From Flavobacteriales bacterium UBA7612 (GTDB lineage: Bacteria > Bacteroidota > Bacteroidia > Flavobacteriales > Weeksellaceae), in NCBI GenBank assembly GCA_002484335.1, contig DLJQ01000013.1, forward strand, positions 1 through 56,517: 56,517 bases of DNA, read 5' to 3'. The translations under genes were made by a program, and so were the position numbers. Shown piece by piece: positions 34,885 through 43,822 of the stretch (position 1 is the stretch's first letter; each line of letters starts with the position of its first letter). The notes under the pieces were generated by a model. The model ran no database searches. It had not been told where the DNA came from and worked only from the letters and a program-made list of their open reading frames with translations.

Positions 34885-35955
34885 TTATCCGAATTTTTGT
34901 TCAAATTGTTTCATTACTTCAACTAAAACCTGAACAGATTCTAATGGTAATGCATTGTACATAGAAGCTCTATATCCTCCAACATCTCTATGCCCAGCTA
35001 AAGAAACTACTCCAGCTTCTTTTAATAATGCATCAAATTCTGATTTTAGATCCTCATTATTCAAAACAAAAGTAGCATTCATTTGAGAACGATCTTCAAC
35101 TTCGGCTGTTCCTGCAAATAAACCATTTCTATCAATTTCTGTATAAATTGCTTCTGCTTTTGCAGTATTAATTTTAGAAATCGCATCTACTCCTCCTTGC
35201 TCTTTTAACCATTGCAGATTTAACATTACACCATAAATTGCAATAACTGGCCAAGTATTAAATGATGATTCTTTTTTAATATGAACATCGTAATTTAAAT
35301 AATCTGGAATATTACGTCCTGTTTTACCTAATATATCTTTTTGAACAATTGCTACCGCAGAACCAGCTGGTCCCATATTTTTTTGAGCACCTGCATAAAT
35401 AACTCCAAATTTAGATACATCTATATTTCTTGATAAGATATCTGATGACATATCACATACCATAGGAACAGGAGAATTAGGAAATTCTTTTATCTGAGTT
35501 CCAAAAATAGTATTATTGGATGTACAATGAAAATAATCTACATCTGTAGGTATTGTATAATTTTTTGGAATGTAATTGTAATTTTTATCTTTAGAAGATG
35601 CAATAACTTCTATTTCTCCAAATCGTTTTGCTTCTTTAATTGCGTTTTCTGCCCATTTACCTGTTTGTGTATAAGCAGCTTTTCCTCCTTCTTTTAATAA
35701 ATTATATGCTACAGTAGGAAATTGTAGAGATGCACCTCCTTGCATAAATAAAACATCGTGTGTTTCAGGAACATTCATCAACTCCTTCACTAAAGCTCTT
35801 GCTGTATCTATAACCTCAACAGCATCTTTACGACGATGTGATATTTCTAGAATAGAAGTTCCCGAATTATTAAAATCTAAACAAGCTTGTGCCATTTTTT
35901 CGAAAACAACTTGTGGTAAAATGCATGGTCCTGCACTAAAATTGTGTATTTTCAT
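34885..35955 (-). CDS. serC: phosphoserine aminotransferase
   Basis: SerC makes O-phospho-L-serine from 3-phosphohydroxypyruvate and glutamate. The 356-residue protein starts with the family signature NFSAGPCILP. The PLP lysine is in YAGAQKNMGPAGSA (about 196), followed by GVVSLAGHRDVGGYRASMYNA at the C-terminus. It leads the operon serC-serA-DUF1015-yggS. Its product is also the donor for cysteate synthases of the phosphoserine/sulfite type, relevant to the pair of genes at 36.1-38.5 kb. Confidence 0.96.
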   Translation of the reverse strand: MKIHNFSAGPCILPQVVFEKMAQACLDFNNSGTSILEISHRRKDAVEVIDTARALVKELMNVPETHDVLFMQGGASLQFPTVAYNLLKEGGKAAYTQTGKWAENAIKEAKRFGEIEVIASSKDKNYNYIPKNYTIPTDVDYFHCTSNNTIFGTQIKEFPNSPVPMVCDMSSDILSRNIDVSKFGVIYAGAQKNMGPAGSAVAIVQKDILGKTGRNIPDYLNYDVHIKKESSFNTWPVIAIYGVMLNLQWLKEQGGVDAISKINTAKAEAIYTEIDRNGLFAGTAEVEDRSQMNATFVLNNEDLKSEFDALLKEAGVVSLAGHRDVGGYRASMYNALPLESVQVLVEVMKQFEQKFG

Positions 35956-35995
35956 AACGAATTGTTGTGTGTTGTGTTTTGTTTTTAATTCCTAA

Positions 35996-36024
35996 CAAAT
36001 ATAGTAAATCAAATCATCAAACAA
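35996..36024 (-). promoter_or_regulatory. promoter of the serC operon
   Basis: On the minus strand TATATTTG (35996-36003) matches TAnnTTTG, with a TTG about 18 bases upstream. The predicted leader before serC is about 36 bases. Confidence 0.6.
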
Positions 36025-36064
36025 GTGATATAAGTGAGTACTTTTATAAAGTATTTAATAAAAA

Positions 36065-36093
36065 AAGCCCTTAACATATTATGTTAAGGGCTT
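36065..36093 (-). terminator. terminator of the acyltransferase gene
   Basis: AAGCCCTTAACAT pairs perfectly with ATGTTAAGGGCTT (13 bp, ATT loop). A T-tract follows on the minus strand, 20 bases past the stop. Confidence 0.88.
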
Positions 36094-36113
36094 AAATACA
36101 ATTTATTATATTT

Positions 36114-37373
36114 TTAGTATTGAATGAAATCTACATTCAATTCTTCAGCTTTTCTTTTATAATATCCATCTGCTAATTTATCTTTAATTTCTGCAAATGA
36201 ATTTAATGTGTATTCTATGTGTTCATCTTCATGAGCTGCAGTAGGGATAATACGGAAAATAATCATTCCTTTAGGAATAACTGGGTAAACAACCACAGAT
36301 ACAAATATTCCATATTCTTCTCTCATTTCTTTTGCAAGAACTGTAGCTTCAATTGGAGAACCATTTAATACAATTGGAGTAACACAAGTATTAGAACCTC
36401 CGATATCGAAACCTCTTTCTTCTAAACCTTTTTGTATTTTTTCAACATTATGCCATAACTTATTTTTAAGATCTGGAGATTGTCTTAATAACTCCAAACG
36501 CTTTAAACCTCCAATAACCATTGGCATAGTTAAAGATTTAGCGAAAATTTGAGAACGTAAATTATATTTTAAAATACGAATAATGTCTTTGTTTCCTGCT
36601 ATAAAAGCTCCAAAACCAGCCATTGATTTTGCAAACGTAGAAAAATAAATATCAATTTGATCTTGACAACCTTGTTCTTCACCTGCTCCAGCACCTGTTT
36701 TACCCAAAGTACCAAAACCATGAGCATCATCAACTAATAAACGGAATTTATATTCATCTTTAAATGCTGCAATCTCTTTTAGGATACCTTGTTTTCCAGT
36801 CATACCGAAAACACCTTCAGTTATTACAAGAATACCTCCTCCTTGTTTGTCTGCAAGTTTACGAGCACGTATAATCGTTTTCTCAAAACTTTCTATATTA
36901 TTATGTTGATAAATAAAACGTTTACCAAAATGTAAACGAACACCATCTACAATACAAGCATGACATTCAGCATCATAAACAATTACATCATTTTTAGAAA
37001 CTAAAGCATCGATTGTAGAAACCATTCCTTGGTAACCAAAGTTCATTAAATAAGCAGATTCTTTTTGTACAAAATCAGCTAATTCTTGTTCTAATTGAGC
37101 GTGATAGTCAGTTTGCCCAGACATAGCACGAGCCCCCATAGGATATGCCATTCCATATTTTGCAGCAGCATCAGCATCAGCTTTACGAACTTCAGGATGA
37201 TTTGCTAAACCTAAATAATTATTAATAGACCAAGTAATTACTTTTTTCCCTTGGAATTCCATTACAGGTCCTATTTCTCCTTTTAATTGAGGAAATACGT
37301 AATAACCTTCACCATAATCAGCAAATTGACCTAATGGTCCAGGATTTTGTTTTAAGCGTTCGAAAATATCCAT
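36114..37373 (-). CDS. AONS/SPT-family acyltransferase, probable cysteate C-fatty-acyltransferase
   Basis: The 419-residue PLP enzyme belongs to the alpha-oxoamine synthase family, which condenses an amino acid with an acyl thioester. Family marks are TWSINNYLGLANHPEVR (about 50), YPMGARAMSGQTDYHAQLEQELADF (about 75-100), LVDDAHGFGTLG (about 215) and the PLP lysine in STFAKSMAGFG (about 250). Its upstream neighbour is a cysteine-synthase-fold enzyme, and serC-serA follow. In flavobacteria a homologous pair makes cysteate and 3-ketocapnine for sulfonolipids. Serine palmitoyltransferase and glycine C-acetyltransferase are the alternatives. Confidence 0.8.
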   Translation of the reverse strand: MDIFERLKQNPGPLGQFADYGEGYYVFPQLKGEIGPVMEFQGKKVITWSINNYLGLANHPEVRKADADAAAKYGMAYPMGARAMSGQTDYHAQLEQELADFVQKESAYLMNFGYQGMVSTIDALVSKNDVIVYDAECHACIVDGVRLHFGKRFIYQHNNIESFEKTIIRARKLADKQGGGILVITEGVFGMTGKQGILKEIAAFKDEYKFRLLVDDAHGFGTLGKTGAGAGEEQGCQDQIDIYFSTFAKSMAGFGAFIAGNKDIIRILKYNLRSQIFAKSLTMPMVIGGLKRLELLRQSPDLKNKLWHNVEKIQKGLEERGFDIGGSNTCVTPIVLNGSPIEATVLAKEMREEYGIFVSVVVYPVIPKGMIIFRIIPTAAHEDEHIEYTLNSFAEIKDKLADGYYKRKAEELNVDFIQY

Positions 37374-37398
37374 TTCTTTTATATTTTTATTAATCTTA

Positions 37399-37436
37399 AA
37401 AAGTAATTAGGAATTAATAAATTTCTAATTACTTTT
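37399..37436 (-). terminator. hairpin between the cysteate-synthase-like and acyltransferase genes
   Basis: AAAAGTAATTAG pairs with CTAATTACTTTT (12 bp) with a 14-base loop. The T-tract on the minus strand is short, so partial termination or mRNA stabilisation is as likely as a full stop. Confidence 0.5.
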
Positions 37437-37448
37437 ATTGATATTTAA

Positions 37449-38486
37449 TTATTTTATTTGTTCTACAGTGGCTCTTGCTTCCAAACCATTTAGTCTACTA
37501 TTAGTAAAACCTTGTTCAGCCATCCAATCATCACTAAATACCTTTGTCATATAACGAGATCCATGATCTGGGTATAATATAACAACAACAGAATTTTGAT
37601 CAAATTCACCTTGATTTGATAACATTTTATATGCTTGTGTAGCAGCTCCTGATGTATAACCTACCATCATACCTTCTTTAAGAGCTATCTCTCTAGTACA
37701 ATAAGCTGCATCCTCATCAGTAACTTTTATAAAACGATCAACCATATCAAAATCTAAAGCTCCAGGAACTAAATTCTTTCCTAAACCTTCTATTCTGTAA
37801 GGATAAATTTCATTTTCATCTATTTTACCAGTTTCGTGATAAGTTTTTAAAATTGATCCATAAGCATCAACTCCAATAATTTTCACATCTGGATTTTTTT
37901 CTTTTATAAAACGAGCACTACCTGTTAAAGTTCCTCCTGTTCCTGTACAACCGATTAAGTGTGTTATTTTACCTTCAGTTTGTTCCCAGATTTCAGGACC
38001 TGTTGTTAAATAGTGAGCTTCTGTATTTCCTCTATTAAAATATTGATTAATATAAAGGGAATTTGGTGTTTCAGCAGCAATTCTTTTTGCTACTTCATAA
38101 TATGACTTAGGATCATCTGCTGGGACATTAGCTGGACAAAGGAAAACTTTAGCTCCCATTGCTTTAAGAAATGAAATTTTCTCTGCTTTTGTCTTATCTG
38201 ATACTGCTAAGATACATTTATACCCTTTTACTATTGCAACCATAGCTACAGCAAACCCAGTGTTACCTGAAGTTGTTTCTACAATTGTAGCGCCAGGTTG
38301 TAATAAACCATTTTTTTCAGCCTCTTCTATAATATGTAAAGCTATTCTGTCTTTTGTTGAGTGTCCAGGATTGTAACACTCTAACTTTGCATAAACTTCG
38401 CCTGGAATGTCTTGGTTAATTCTGTTTAATTGAACTAATGGAGTTTCTCCTATTAACTCTAAAACGTTTTTATATTTACCAGTCAT
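37449..38486 (-). CDS. cysteine-synthase-fold PLP enzyme, probable cysteate synthase
   Basis: The ATG at 38486 (MTGKYKNVLELIG) is chosen because a -7 box at 38514-38521 would put the transcript start downstream of the longer frame's TTG start. The 345-residue protein is a fold-type II PLP enzyme: ETPLVQLN, PLP lysine in NPGHSTKDRIA (about 38-48, where standard OASS has NPGGSVKDR), TTSGNTG (about 72) and GCTGTGGT (about 185). Candidate activity is phosphoserine plus sulfite to cysteate. Cysteine synthase and cystathionine beta-synthase are alternatives. Confidence 0.8.
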   Translation of the reverse strand: MTGKYKNVLELIGETPLVQLNRINQDIPGEVYAKLECYNPGHSTKDRIALHIIEEAEKNGLLQPGATIVETTSGNTGFAVAMVAIVKGYKCILAVSDKTKAEKISFLKAMGAKVFLCPANVPADDPKSYYEVAKRIAAETPNSLYINQYFNRGNTEAHYLTTGPEIWEQTEGKITHLIGCTGTGGTLTGSARFIKEKNPDVKIIGVDAYGSILKTYHETGKIDENEIYPYRIEGLGKNLVPGALDFDMVDRFIKVTDEDAAYCTREIALKEGMMVGYTSGAATQAYKMLSNQGEFDQNSVVVILYPDHGSRYMTKVFSDDWMAEQGFTNSRLNGLEARATVEQIK

Positions 38487-38513
38487 TTCACAAATTTCTT
38501 TTCTAACAAAAAG

Positions 38514-38521
38514 CAAAATTA
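38514..38521 (-). promoter_or_regulatory. -7 box of the cysteate-synthase-like gene
   Basis: TAATTTTG on the minus strand fits TAnnTTTG. It gives a leader of about 23 bases to the ATG at 38486 and argues against the longer frame. Confidence 0.6.
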
Positions 38522-38611
38522 AGAATTTTTAATTAAACGTTAAAGAATTACCAATTAATTTTAATCTTTTAGCATTTTTTTATAAAATCCTCAATATACC
38601 TTCTTATTGAA

Positions 38612-39766
38612 TTAGTTATTATTTAATTTAAAAATATATTCTAAAATATTCTTATCTATAGATGATAATTCTATTTTTCTTCTTTCCATCATTTTTTCTG
38701 CAGCTTCGCATGCTTTATCAAAAGTAAAAATAGGAGAATCTGATTTTCCTCCCCAACTGTAATGTTTTACTAAATTTGGTGGAAACCCGACTTGAAAAAT
38801 ATTAGCAGCAACACCAACAACCGTACCAGTATTAAATTGAGTGTTAATTGCTGACTTTGAATAATCTGCCATAATTAATCCACAAAATTGTAAACCTGTC
38901 TTTATAAAGCGATTTTCTTTATAATTCCATAATTTGACTTCTGCATAATTATTTTTTAAGTTTGATGTATTCGTATCAGCACCTAAATTACACCATTCAC
39001 CTATAACAGAATTACCTAAAAATCCGTCATGACCTTTATTTGAATAAGCTGTTAAAATAGCATTATTCAATTCTCCTCCTACTTTACAATAAGGACCAAT
39101 TGTACAACCAGAATAAATTTTAGATCCCATGTTTATTTTAGCATTTTCACACAATGCCAAACTACCTCTTATCATGGAACCTTCCATTATTTCAGTATCT
39201 TTTCCAATATAAATAGATCCTTCTGTCGCATTTAAAATTGAAAATTCTACTTTTGCTCCTTTCTCAATAAAAATTCTTTCAGGATTTAAAACACGGTTTG
39301 TATCAGATATGGGTTCAGATTTTCTTCCTTCTGTTAATAAATCAAAATCAAATTCTATTGCCTGAAAATTATATGTAAATAAATCCCAAGAGTTTTTGAT
39401 ATGTATTATATCTTTTTCTAAATTTATACTATTTGAAGATTTAGTTGGAATTTTATCTGTAGTTTTTACAGCAACTAAATGATTTTTATATAAAATACTT
39501 TGATTAAGTTTAATATTTTTTATTTTATCAACTAACTCAACTGTAGGAAAAAAAGAAGGATTTATAAATAGGTTTTCGGTTTGAAGCTGAATAGGATATT
39601 TTTCTTGTAAATAAGGTTGTGTTTGATTAGAAATCTTACTCTTGAGTAATTTTTCCCAGCGTTCGCCAAAACTTAAAGCTCCCATACGTAAAGAAGCAAT
39701 AGGTTTTGTAAAAGTGAGAGGTAAAAGATTTTCCCACTCTTCCCCATCAAAAAGAATTATATTCAT
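38612..39766 (-). CDS. GlmU-family nucleotidyltransferase/acyltransferase-like protein
   Basis: The 384-residue protein matches the Bacteroidota variant of GlmU: N-terminal NIILFDGEEWENLLPLTFTKPIASLRMG, a short degenerate nucleotidyltransferase part, and a C-terminal left-handed beta-helix with hexapeptide repeats (about 185-345; KGHDGFLGNSVIGEWCNLGADTNTSNLKNNY). It may supply UDP-GlcNAc or a related sugar nucleotide. The canonical GxGTRM pyrophosphorylase loop is not obvious, so the first half may have changed activity. A TAAATTTG -7 box lies 17 bases before the ATG. Confidence 0.87.
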   Translation of the reverse strand: MNIILFDGEEWENLLPLTFTKPIASLRMGALSFGERWEKLLKSKISNQTQPYLQEKYPIQLQTENLFINPSFFPTVELVDKIKNIKLNQSILYKNHLVAVKTTDKIPTKSSNSINLEKDIIHIKNSWDLFTYNFQAIEFDFDLLTEGRKSEPISDTNRVLNPERIFIEKGAKVEFSILNATEGSIYIGKDTEIMEGSMIRGSLALCENAKINMGSKIYSGCTIGPYCKVGGELNNAILTAYSNKGHDGFLGNSVIGEWCNLGADTNTSNLKNNYAEVKLWNYKENRFIKTGLQFCGLIMADYSKSAINTQFNTGTVVGVAANIFQVGFPPNLVKHYSWGGKSDSPIFTFDKACEAAEKMMERRKIELSSIDKNILEYIFKLNNN

Positions 39767-39782
39767 CTATTTAGAATTTATG

Positions 39783-39790
39783 CAAATTTA
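39783..39790 (-). promoter_or_regulatory. -7 box of the GlmU-family gene
   Basis: TAAATTTG on the minus strand fits TAnnTTTG, with a predicted leader of about 10-12 bases. Confidence 0.5.
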
Positions 39791-39901
39791 AAAATAATTC
39801 TTACATAAGAAACTTTAGAGAATATGAATTTACCCCCCAATAAAAAAGTTATTTTTATTGTATTAGAAATCTATTAGAATAATGCCCTATTCATCAAAAA
39901 A

Positions 39902-39932
39902 AAAGTATCATTATTTGAAATAATGATACTTT
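39902..39932 (-). terminator. terminator of the glycine-betaine ABC operon
   Basis: A 14-bp stem (AAAGTATCATTATT with its complement) around a 3-base loop is followed on the minus strand by a run of ten Ts. It lies 17 bases past the stop of the binding-protein gene. Confidence 0.9.
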
Positions 39933-39948
39933 ATAATGATTTTAAATA

Positions 39949-40815
39949 TTATTTTGTTTTAGATAACCAAGAATTTACTAACTTTTGATGTTCTTTTACC
40001 CATTCTTTTGCAGTAACTTCTTTATCTTTACTATCTTCTAATTTTGCTAACAAGTCAGACATTGTTGCATCATCAAAGTTCATTTTAGAAAAAAATAAGC
40101 CTAAATCTGGATGATCTTTTACAAAATTTTTACGGCTTAACGTTTTTATTTGTTCTGCTTCTCCAAAAACTTTTTTAGGATCATCTATAAATTTAATTTT
40201 CATTTTTCCGAACATCCAATGTGGTTGCCAGCCTGTACCAACTATCCATTCTTTATTTCTAATTGCATTTTGCACTTCTGTAATCATCGCTATAGTAGAT
40301 GAATTAATCTGCTCATAACCTTTAAGGTTATAATCTACAATAGCATTATCAGTAGCAGAAGCAAGACCAGAACCTTTTTCAATTCCTATTATTTTTCCTT
40401 TAAATTTATCTTTATTCTGATTTAATTCTTCTATAGAATTTATTGGTAAATAATCTGGAACTATTAATCCTATTCTTCCATTATTATAATTAACTCCTAA
40501 TGTTTCTAATTTAGGAAATTTTGCAACTTTAGCTGCATGAGTATATGGAAGCCATGTTCCTAAAAATAAATCTGTATCACCATTATTCATTGAAGCTAAA
40601 ATCATATCTGTAGATGCTTTTTGGATAATTACATGATAACCTTGTTGATCTAAAATTGCTTTTGTAACATATGTAAATGCAACATCATCTGCCCAACCAT
40701 CTACCATTCCTATTGTAATGTATTTGGAATTCTTTAATCCATTACATGAATAAAATGTTATTGAAGATAGTATAAGAAATAAAAAAGATAATATAGTATA
40801 TTTTATAAATTTCAT
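39949..40815 (-). CDS. glycine-betaine/proline ABC transporter substrate-binding lipoprotein
   Basis: The 288-residue protein has a lipoprotein signal peptide with lipobox FYSC (Cys24). The binding domain is of the OpuAC/ProX type: ITIGMVDGWADDVAFTYVTKAIL, DLFLGTWLPYTHAAKV (about 80-95) and WIVGTGWQPHWMF (about 200), whose tryptophans form the betaine aromatic cage. It delivers quaternary amines to the permease encoded 4 bases upstream. Confidence 0.93.
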   Translation of the reverse strand: MKFIKYTILSFLFLILSSITFYSCNGLKNSKYITIGMVDGWADDVAFTYVTKAILDQQGYHVIIQKASTDMILASMNNGDTDLFLGTWLPYTHAAKVAKFPKLETLGVNYNNGRIGLIVPDYLPINSIEELNQNKDKFKGKIIGIEKGSGLASATDNAIVDYNLKGYEQINSSTIAMITEVQNAIRNKEWIVGTGWQPHWMFGKMKIKFIDDPKKVFGEAEQIKTLSRKNFVKDHPDLGLFFSKMNFDDATMSDLLAKLEDSKDKEVTAKEWVKEHQKLVNSWLSKTK

Positions 40816-40819
40816 AATT

Positions 40820-41644
40820 CTATTTTTTCTTTACAAATCCTTGCGTTATTCTATCTAATATAATTGCTAAAATAACAACAGATAAACCACTCTCAAAACC
40901 TAATCCTATATCAAGATTATTAATTCCTTCTAATACTTTTTCTCCTAAACCACCTGCAGCAATCATACCTGCAATTACTACCATTGATAAAGAAAGTAAT
41001 ATAGTTTGATTAACACCTGTTAATATAGTTTTAGCTGCTAAAGGCAGTTCTACCTTAAATAGTATTTGTCGATTAGTTGCACCAAAAGAACGTGCTGCTT
41101 CAACAATATCTTTTGGAACAGATTCTATTCCTAAAGTAGTTAGACGAACAGCTGGCGGCATTGCAAAAATAATTGTTGCAAAAGCACCAGGCACTTTTCC
41201 TATACTGAAAAATAATACTGCAGGAATTAAATACACAAAAGCAGGCATGGTTTGCATTAAATCCAATAATGGACGAATTATTTTCTCTGCCAATTTACTT
41301 TTTGCAGCCCAAATTCCTAAAGGAATTGAAAAAACAAGAGCTGTTATAGTTGATACAACTATTAGAGCAAGTGTTTCCATTGTTTCTTTCCAAAATCCCA
41401 TTAAATAAATTAATGTAAAGCCAGCAATTGTCATTATTGCAACTCCTTTACCAGACTTCCATAAAGCTAATAAAGCAAATAATAAGATGACTACATAAAA
41501 TGGAACTGCTAATAATCCCCATTCAATTCCCATAATAGAGGAATTTCCAATGTTTTTTATTACATCAAATAAAGGTTTTGCATTTTCTGTTAGCCAATTA
41601 ATAGCAATTTCTACGTATTGACCTATATTGATTGTTTTATTCAT
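40820..41644 (-). CDS. glycine-betaine/proline ABC transporter permease
   Basis: The 274-residue inner-membrane protein has about six membrane segments. The ABC-permease coupling loop (EAARSFGATNRQILFKVELPLA, about 180-200) is the EAA motif. LLDLMQTMPAFVYLIPAVLFF is typical of ProW/OpuAB. It sits one base after the ATPase gene and before the binding protein in a tight three-gene operon for osmoprotectant uptake. Confidence 0.95.
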   Translation of the reverse strand: MNKTINIGQYVEIAINWLTENAKPLFDVIKNIGNSSIMGIEWGLLAVPFYVVILLFALLALWKSGKGVAIMTIAGFTLIYLMGFWKETMETLALIVVSTITALVFSIPLGIWAAKSKLAEKIIRPLLDLMQTMPAFVYLIPAVLFFSIGKVPGAFATIIFAMPPAVRLTTLGIESVPKDIVEAARSFGATNRQILFKVELPLAAKTILTGVNQTILLSLSMVVIAGMIAAGGLGEKVLEGINNLDIGLGFESGLSVVILAIILDRITQGFVKKK

Positions 41645-41645
41645 T

Positions 41646-42896
41646 TTATTGATTGTTTGCTATTTCTTTTAATTCTATGATTTCTTCTTCGTTAAATTTT
41701 GTAGCTTCAATGATCAGTGAAGTTTGAGATACAACTCCCAATAATTTATTTTGATTATCTATGACTGCAATTGTTGCTTTATTCCCAGAAATAAGAGGTA
41801 ACATTTCTTCTACAGTAGCATCACTAAATACTGATGGTACATTATCATTTATAATAGATTCTACTGTTGGCTCTTTTAATTTTGCAATTCGAACAACATC
41901 TGCCAACGAAACTAATCCTAAGAATTTATTATGAATATCTACAACAGGTAACATATCTAAACTTGTCGATCTCATTTTTCTCAACGCTCCTTCTGGACCA
42001 TCTTTTCTAAATCGTACAACTGTTGGTTTTTCATGCATCAAAGAACCTGCAGTAATAATAGTTTTTCGATCAACTTTTTCTACAAAGGCTTTTACATAAT
42101 CACTTTTAGGATTCGTTAAAATATCTTCTGCTGTTCCTATTTGTTCTATTACTCCATCTTTCATGATTACAATTCTATCACCAATTTTTATGGCTTCATC
42201 TAAATCATGTGTAATAAAAACGATTGTTTTTTGTAGTGAATCTTGTAAATCTAGTAACTGATCTTGCATTTCAGTTTTTATTAAAGGATCTAAAGCAGAA
42301 AATGCTTCATCCATCAATAATACTTCTGGATCGTTAGCTAACGCTCTGGCTAAACCAACCCTTTGTTGCATTCCTCCAGATAATTGAGAAGGAAACTGAT
42401 TTTCAAAACCATTCAATCCAACAATATCTAATGCTTTTTGTGCTTTTTCTTCTCGTGAAGTTTTATCTTCTCCTCTAATTTCTAAGCCGAAGGCCGCATT
42501 ACTTAAAACAGTATGATGTGGTAATAATCCAAATTTTTGAAAAACCATACTCATTTCTGTTCTTCTTACATCCAATAATTGTTTATTGTTTTTAACTGTA
42601 ATATCATCATCATTGATGAATACTTTTCCAGACGTAGGTTCATTTAATCTATTAAGACAACGTAGTAAAGTAGACTTTCCACTACCAGATAATCCCATAA
42701 TTACAAAGAATTCACCTTCGTATATTTCAAAACTAGCTTTATTAATACCTACTGTACAGCCAGTTTGCTCAAGAATTTCTTTTTTAGAAAAACCTTTATC
42801 TAATAATTCTAAAGCTTTTTCCTTTTGTTTTCCGAAAACTATTGTTAAATCCTCGACTTTTAGTTTTACTTTCCTTTGGCTCTCTTTTCTATCCAT
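41646..42896 (-). CDS. glycine-betaine/proline ABC transporter ATPase with CBS domains
   Basis: The start at 42896 (MDRKESQRKVKLKVEDL) is preferred; the longer frame adds a hydrophobic N-terminus foreign to the family. Walker A is GLSGSGKST (about 70), the signature LSGGMQQR (about 172) and Walker B VLLMDEAFSALD (about 193). Two C-terminal CBS domains (about 285-405) sense ionic strength in this family (ProV/OpuAA). First gene of the operon. A -7 box lies about 350 bases upstream. Confidence 0.94.
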   Translation of the reverse strand: MDRKESQRKVKLKVEDLTIVFGKQKEKALELLDKGFSKKEILEQTGCTVGINKASFEIYEGEFFVIMGLSGSGKSTLLRCLNRLNEPTSGKVFINDDDITVKNNKQLLDVRRTEMSMVFQKFGLLPHHTVLSNAAFGLEIRGEDKTSREEKAQKALDIVGLNGFENQFPSQLSGGMQQRVGLARALANDPEVLLMDEAFSALDPLIKTEMQDQLLDLQDSLQKTIVFITHDLDEAIKIGDRIVIMKDGVIEQIGTAEDILTNPKSDYVKAFVEKVDRKTIITAGSLMHEKPTVVRFRKDGPEGALRKMRSTSLDMLPVVDIHNKFLGLVSLADVVRIAKLKEPTVESIINDNVPSVFSDATVEEMLPLISGNKATIAVIDNQNKLLGVVSQTSLIIEATKFNEEEIIELKEIANNQ

Positions 42897-43486
42897 TTTC
42901 AGAGTTTTGGTTAAACAAATTGTCAAAAAAAATATTGATATACAAAACATTACAAACGAAATCATTAATCAAACGCACTTTCTTAAAACACAATAAATTA
43001 CATTACAATAACATTGTGAACAATGCCTTGTGTCTTATTAAATATTATTTCATAGTTTATACTCTTATTCGACCAAGAGTTTATCATGTAAAAAAGAAAA
43101 AAATATTTCTTTTAAATAGATTAGAAATTAAATTATCTTAATGATAATATACAAGTAATTATATCGAATAACTTGAATTTTATATCAATTTAAAATTTTG
43201 ATATAAAAAAGCGTAAAAAATAACGCATCAACTTCTTTTGACGGTACAAAGGTACTAATTATATATTAAATGGATTTTTAAAGTTGTTTCAATAGACAAA
43301 AATCAATAATAAAAACAATGATTTATAACCTTTTAAATATTTTATAATTAGTTAAAAAATAAGATGAAATAATTTATCTTTTTAGGTTTAGTGAAGTGTT
43401 AAAATCAAAAGAAAGCATTGTTGTAATTTTTATCTACTAATAAAACATTTTATTTTAGCAATCGACAAGTGATTATTATTAAAAAT
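42897..43486. other. 590-base gene-free stretch between the ABC and unknown operons
   Basis: Very AT-rich. A minus-strand consensus -7 box TACCTTTG lies at 43247-43254, implying a leader of about 350 bases for the ABC operon. A small GCGT...ACGC hairpin is at 43211-43226. No coding frame is supported. Confidence 0.55.
43247..43254 (-). promoter_or_regulatory. -7 box, candidate promoter of the ABC operon
   Basis: TACCTTTG on the minus strand fits TAnnTTTG exactly. It is about 350 bases before the ATPase start, so a long leader or a missed nearer promoter is implied. Confidence 0.45.
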
Positions 43487-43780
43487 ATGCTAATTAAAAT
43501 TATAAATATATTAGGACTTATTCCTCTTGTTATTTATCCATTTGTATTACTTGCAAACGTAATGTCATTTGCAGGAGAACGTTCTGCAAATACAACAAAT
43601 TTTAATACGATAATTAGCTATATATTTCTAGTTTTATCTACTCTTTATCCAATTAGTATATTAATTAGTTGGAAATTTAATCCTTCTAATAAATTACTCA
43701 TTGCATTACTACCTATATTTTATTTAATTACCTGTGGTATATCATTTTATATTTGGTCAAACGCAGGAAAAAACAATTAA
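43487..43780 (+). CDS. small membrane protein of unknown family
   Basis: The ATG at 43487 is chosen over an upstream GTG at 43469. The 97-residue protein has three hydrophobic segments (about residues 2-24, 42-62, 72-91) and no recognisable motif. It opens a four-gene plus-strand operon that ends at the terminator at 46201-46229. Its stop codon lies in a triple 11-base tandem repeat. Confidence 0.65.
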   Translation: MLIKIINILGLIPLVIYPFVLLANVMSFAGERSANTTNFNTIISYIFLVLSTLYPISILISWKFNPSNKLLIALLPIFYLITCGISFYIWSNAGKNN

Positions 43781-43804
43781 AAAACAATTAAAAAACAATT
43801 AAAA
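43772..43804. repeat. three tandem copies of an 11-base unit
   Basis: AACAATTAAAA is repeated three times without interruption, from the last codons of the small membrane protein into the gap. Probably slippage; copy number may vary between strains. Confidence 0.8.
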
Positions 43805-43822
43805 ATATTAAACTAAACATTT

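Noticed and set aside
36114..37373. Annotation as glycine C-acetyltransferase (Kbl)
   Set aside because: No threonine dehydrogenase is nearby, and the context with a cysteine-synthase-fold enzyme and phosphoserine genes favours a cysteate or serine acyltransferase.
42897..42965. Hydrophobic N-terminal extension of the ABC ATPase
   Set aside because: The family starts as a soluble protein; the MDRKESQRK start fits homologues, and the extension would insert a membrane helix.
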